A stretch of DNA of 64,000 nucleotides from Hetaerina americana (taxonomy: Eukaryota; Arthropoda; Insecta; Odonata; Calopterygidae). The first letter of the stretch is position 1. Each line of letters opens with the position of its first letter. The stretch spans positions 992,001-1,056,000 of the forward strand of contig JAKTNV010000074.1 in the NCBI GenBank assembly GCA_022747635.1, in the 5' to 3' direction. The translations under genes were made by a program, and so were the position numbers. Shown piece after piece: positions 59,920-64,000 of this stretch. Below the pieces are notes generated by a model. That model worked only from the letters and a program-made list of their open reading frames with translations, was not told where the DNA came from and searched no databases.

Positions 59920-60216
59920 GGGATGGTGCGGTGGCTAACGTACTGGATTCCAACCCAGAGGGCGCGGGTTCTCGGGCGGCAGATATTTTTCATTGGGATC
60001 CCGATCTTTACTTGAGGTGCTTTGTGGATTGCACTTTGAATTGAGTACAACGTCCGCCAGATGGGACGTTAAGCTGCGCACCCCTTGGCGCCTTCGTTAA
60101 GTGTAGGCTAATGCCGATGCCAGGTTTCTCTCCATTCTTCATCCTATCCTGTCGATTTCTAATGGCACAAGTGACCTCAGCTGTCGGTCGCCTCCCCTAA
60201 AAACTACTACTATTAG
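59920..60216 (+). mobile_element. SINE family 1 copy S4, best preserved
   Basis: Plus-strand copy of about 297 bp, starting GGGATGGTGCGGTGGC. A box TGGCTAACGTACTGG is at 59932-59946 and B box GGGTTCTCGGG at 59966-59976, spaced as in a tRNA gene. The body has GTCCGCCAGATGGGACGTTA, CCCCTTGGCGCCTTCGTTA and CAGGTTTCTCTCC. The end reads GACCTCAGCTGTCGGTCGCC-TCCCCTAAAA, followed by a short ACTACTACTA tail. The pol III boxes and tail define a tRNA-derived SINE mobilised by a LINE in trans. Confidence 0.92.
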
Positions 60217-61625
60217 CATGCATACATGAAAACAAAATTAGATGAAATAGCATGAAAATATGTTATCCATTATGAGGAGGATGAGAAAACTGTAATTAAA
60301 ATGCGTCAATTTTAAAGTGAAAAAATCTTCTTTTTTTTAGCCAGAAATTTTTTACAAACTTTTTGTTTATTAGTAAGTTCTTTGAAAACCAATTATTTTT
60401 AATCACCGTAAAATTGCTACCTTTATCAAAGCGATTGATCTGAAAGTTGTGATTCGGTTACAAACTATCGTTTTATTTACTCCATTCTAAGACACACTTT
60501 TGCTGTAAACCACGTTCGGAAGTGCCGGAAGAATTTTGTACTCAAAAAGCTTCTTGTTGCAACAGGATACTGGTCACATTTCAATCCACAGCGGACGCAG
60601 AGTGTGCTCAAGTTACCTCTGCGCGCAAGTCCGAAGCATAAACAAAGAGGTGAGGATACTTGGCTCATTTACTCAGTAGGATTTTCGAATGCTTCTCGGG
60701 TTGCACCACGTAACTGTAACTGTGGTGGGAGATAACCTTTGGTAGGCCTTTCTAAGCTTAATAATCCTTTACATTGTTGAAGAGTATTTAAAAAAAAGCC
60801 AGTGAATCGGCTCGTGGTTTCTGGGTGAATTTTCATCTCAAAATGATAAACCACAAGAAAAAAATGTTCCGTCCTCATGGTTGGTATCTTTGATTCAGAC
60901 GCTAAACGTGACAAACTACTACTATTAAAATCTTTCATTCATTTCATAAAATATATTATTTTTAAGATACATCAGCCAGCTAAACCATCTTCAAAAGCAA
61001 ATGCCATTCACTTTTCAATATTCACCAGCTAATCTCTCGGCTATCGAGGCTGCTTTTTTACCAGAGCGCCTAGATTTGAACCAAAATATTATGAATTACG
61101 CACATACCAGTTGAAGTGTAGCCCTATGTAATTCATAAAATGTGGTGTTGGTATATGGCAGTATTTTGCTTTTCCGACATTCATAAAAATTATTAACAAT
61201 AGCTCACCGAATCATGCAACATTTTTATAAATTTTTACAATCTAAGACAAGCTATCATTCATTAATCAAATATTAATCAATTAATTTATCGTAGAGACAG
61301 TCGTTGGCCTAATTTCTTTACCATAGCGCTGGAATTGTTGCTGTTATGCGTGAATGCACTGACCCTTTTCCTCAGTGAAATGATATTTTCAATGCAAAAC
61401 ATATTTAATAATAATTTTACGGTAACCAAGTGCCTAAAAACATAATTCTAAAACAAAACGAAAAAAATCAATCGATACATAAACATGTAGCGAAAATAAA
61501 TCGATAAAAGACCTACAAGTATATTGTTTAATTTAAAAAATATTTCATCAGAAAATAGAATGTGACGAAAAAATTAATAACCGTAAAGCATTGCGTTATG
61601 CCTCTTTTATAACTCAAATGGATAT
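60217..61625. other. Non-coding stretch, nothing recognised
   Basis: AT-rich with no recognisable gene or element. Confidence 0.4.
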
Positions 61626-61862
61626 TTATCTTTTCGACCAAAGCTGAGGGTAATAATCCAGAACTAGTTCCGATGCATTCTCTGAAATGGAATGCTGGCC
61701 AGAACTCACGCCTCCCATCTCCACGTCCCATAAGCCGCGCGCCACTTCCTCTACTGACACTTGGAGCGAACGACGCCACATTTTGGGTTCCGTTTGCTTT
61801 AAATTTCGTACCAGTGCAGCAATGAGTTCCCAGCCTTCCACGCGGCAAGGTGACAATACCCC
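61626..61862 (-). other. Candidate host terminal exon, unproven
   Basis: On the minus strand a polypyrimidine run ending CTCCGCTCCTAG is followed at 61862 by an open frame of 78 codons to a stop at 61626. The peptide includes VEGWELIAALVRNLKQTEPK, MWRRSLQVSVEEVARGLWDV and ends ELVLDYYPQLWSKR. Its amino-acid mix looks like a globular or helical protein and unlike the compositional frames elsewhere, and GC content is raised only here. I recognise no family. No clear polyadenylation signal was seen just downstream, and an open frame of this length can arise by chance. Confidence 0.18.
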
Positions 61863-64000
61863 CTAGGAGCGGAGAAGTGGGAGCCACTCGAAATGACCAA
61901 AGGTCGTCTCTTGCAGACCTTATCTCATTTCCCGCGAGGGGTCGCAATTGCACATCAAATTCAGAGATGGCAAAATGGAGAGCGGGTAGCCCTTGACCCT
62001 TAACTTTTGGGGCGAAATATTCGCTTCACGGGTAAAAGTCAAGACCGCACGTTTAGTATACGACCAAATATTTCCCCTATGAAAACATTTCGTCCTTGTG
62101 AGTCGACATTCATGTGGAGAAAAAGCTTCTTTTTTTCAACGGCTAAAGTTTATGCGATGAAGGAAATACTCGTAGTTAAGAAGGATATTGGTACTGATAA
62201 CCCCTTATTGAACACACGGCGATATTCTACATGACAATGGCCAAATTTTGGGAATAAAGAGGTAATTTTTAATACACGCAAATTGTTTACCACACTTTGC
62301 CAAACAAAAGGGGCAATATTGACAGCAAGTTCTTACGGCAGTATGCTTTTAGGACGCACGTGGACTAACAATGATTAAAAAATAGTGGATGATAAAGAGT
62401 AAAAAGCATTAAAAGTCTTGACAACTTCAGCTTAAGCTTGCTGGTACCCCTTCAATGATTTTTCGTTCACTGCTGAGAGACACCTAAACTCCTATTTGTG
62501 ATGAGAATGCCATGGTGAATGATTTTTATTACCCTCTAAAATTGTTGCATTGAAATGCATATTAGCGGATGACTCCGCTAAAAGTCACTGTTGCGGCACC
62601 TCCCGCAGTTTCTTTGGAATTTGTAATAGAGATATTGACATGTTCATCATTCTTCATGACATGCGGAGTTTATTCATGCTTCTCTGAATTTTTCTGGTAA
62701 TATTATAAATATTTATTTTCATATGATCTTATCTCGTTTTGGCAGCCCCGCCATTTTAAGAATCCGTGGAAAATTAATCTCCTGAAAAAATTGACTATAA
62801 TCATGTGTACTATATCATTCTTTCGGTGGAAGTTTTCACCATGCATGAAAATTATAAGTTTTATCCTTTTACTTTAACAACCTTTTAGAACATTTTTCAC
62901 CCTTATCTACTAGCTGAATTAAGGCCTTCTCCCCATACGCGTGAGCAGGTTAGGTTTATATCGATTTGAAAATTTTCAACCGATGAGATAAATTGGAATT
63001 CTCGTTATAGATAACATTCACCGGACCATCACGGAGATAATAGGCTTATAAGGGATTAAGAACACATGTGAATTATTCAGCTACACAGGAAAGAGGAAAT
63101 CATGGAATAAAAGCAAACCTTTATAATGGCATTGAGAATTATATTTGAAACTCCCTCGCATCTTGCCCCAAACAATGAGGACAAAATGATAAATAGGTTT
63201 TATTTTTCATGGTTTATCTAAGAGAAAATGTATTAAATATTCCCTTTGCTTCATTCAAATGCCCTTTTATGCGTACGTATTTACTCTAGACCTTCGAAAA
63301 ACAACTCTTGTAAAACGGTTTGCAGGGAAATACTTGTTTAATTTATTATGATACAGACTCGATGGCTTTAAAAAGTAAATGCGTGTTTGAATGTGCAATT
63401 GAAAGTTTAACTACTTGCTATTTAATTATTTTAAAGTACACGTAATAATTTAGTTTATTCACCGTACAGAGCATTTTCCAAAGTTCAGTCATTCGCATAT
63501 CCTCCTGAAAACCCCATCTTTCGCATAATACCCTGGCTTTCAATTGACATAATAGTATGTTCCAATAAAAACTCTATCATAATAAGGATCTAACTATATT
63601 AAATAAAATTTAAAAAAGGTGTATGTATCAATTTATGTTATCAATAAACAGAACTAATCAATTATTTTAATTAATTTAATAAATGATAGTCTACTACCAC
63701 TTTTTTAAACTCTAATCCGTTAGATTCATTAGAAATAATATGTCGCAAACAAACATTCGAATAATCTTCTCATTCACGCATATGGTCTGTCGGTTACCTT
63801 TAAGGGAACACTGATCAATAGATCAAGTTTTAAAAACACGATTATTATTTTGCTTGGAACAGTTGGGAACCCCAAAAATAATTTCCGGGTCGCACGCCTG
63901 GACCCGCACTCTTCAAAGGCGAGATTTCTCTGAGCACCATATAGGTAGGTATTCCAATCACCCGGGTCTTCCTCACCACCTCCCTTATCATCAGCCCTTC
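61863..64000. other. Non-coding stretch, nothing recognised
   Basis: AT-rich with no recognisable gene or element to the end of the window. The final 150 bp become GC-richer, without a definable feature. Confidence 0.35.

Noticed and set aside
1..64000. CRISPR arrays, bacterial operons, rRNA genes
   Set aside because: No regularly spaced direct repeats with unique spacers, no ribosome-binding-site-led gene strings and no rRNA core sequence; the window is eukaryotic.

Overview
This 64 kb window is AT-rich, gene-poor DNA from an animal nuclear genome. The transposon types (mariner remnants, GIY-YIG Penelope-like elements, tRNA-derived SINEs, LINE reverse-transcriptase debris), the long (AT)n microsatellites and the absence of operon-style coding all point to an arthropod, most probably an insect. 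I cannot name the species. I found no host protein-coding gene that I can name. At most there is one weak terminal-exon candidate near 61.6-61.9 kb on the minus strand. Nearly every interpretable signal is a mobile element or a simple repeat.

Layout. 1-4 kb: non-coding DNA with a GC/pyrimidine-rich block (1.0-2.5 kb) and an 80-bp palindromic MITE (3955-4034). 4.9-8.2 kb: an (AT)n microsatellite with repeated GTAC interruptions, a 752-bp internally deleted mariner (copy A, minus strand), and a decayed LINE split by a second, different internally deleted mariner (copy C). 8.2-19.9 kb: long non-coding stretch. 19.9-21.6 kb: a second 752-bp mariner (copy B, plus strand), which matches copy A throughout, lying inside a microsatellite and followed by one copy of each of two SINE families. 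28-29.4 kb: a foldback element and a LINE tail. 30.85-33.68 kb: two convergent Penelope-like elements (PLEs) packed among (AT)n tracts and inverted repeats. 39-44.4 kb: SINE family 2, a second foldback copy and a LINE tail. 48-53.2 kb: two more LINE tails and two SINE family 1 copies. 58.8-59.3 kb: a long polypurine minisatellite. 59.9-60.2 kb: the best-preserved SINE family 1 copy. The remainder holds nothing I recognise.

How the parts relate. The SINEs have no coding capacity and must have been copied by some LINE machinery; the LINE remnants here are all dead. The two 752-bp mariners lack the catalytic core, so a full-length transposase elsewhere must have moved them. Their near-identity says this was recent. 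The PLE reverse transcriptase is frameshifted and has lost catalytic-box residues, so it is a fossil. Nesting gives a relative order in one place: the LINE at 6.4-8.2 kb is older than the mariner inside it.
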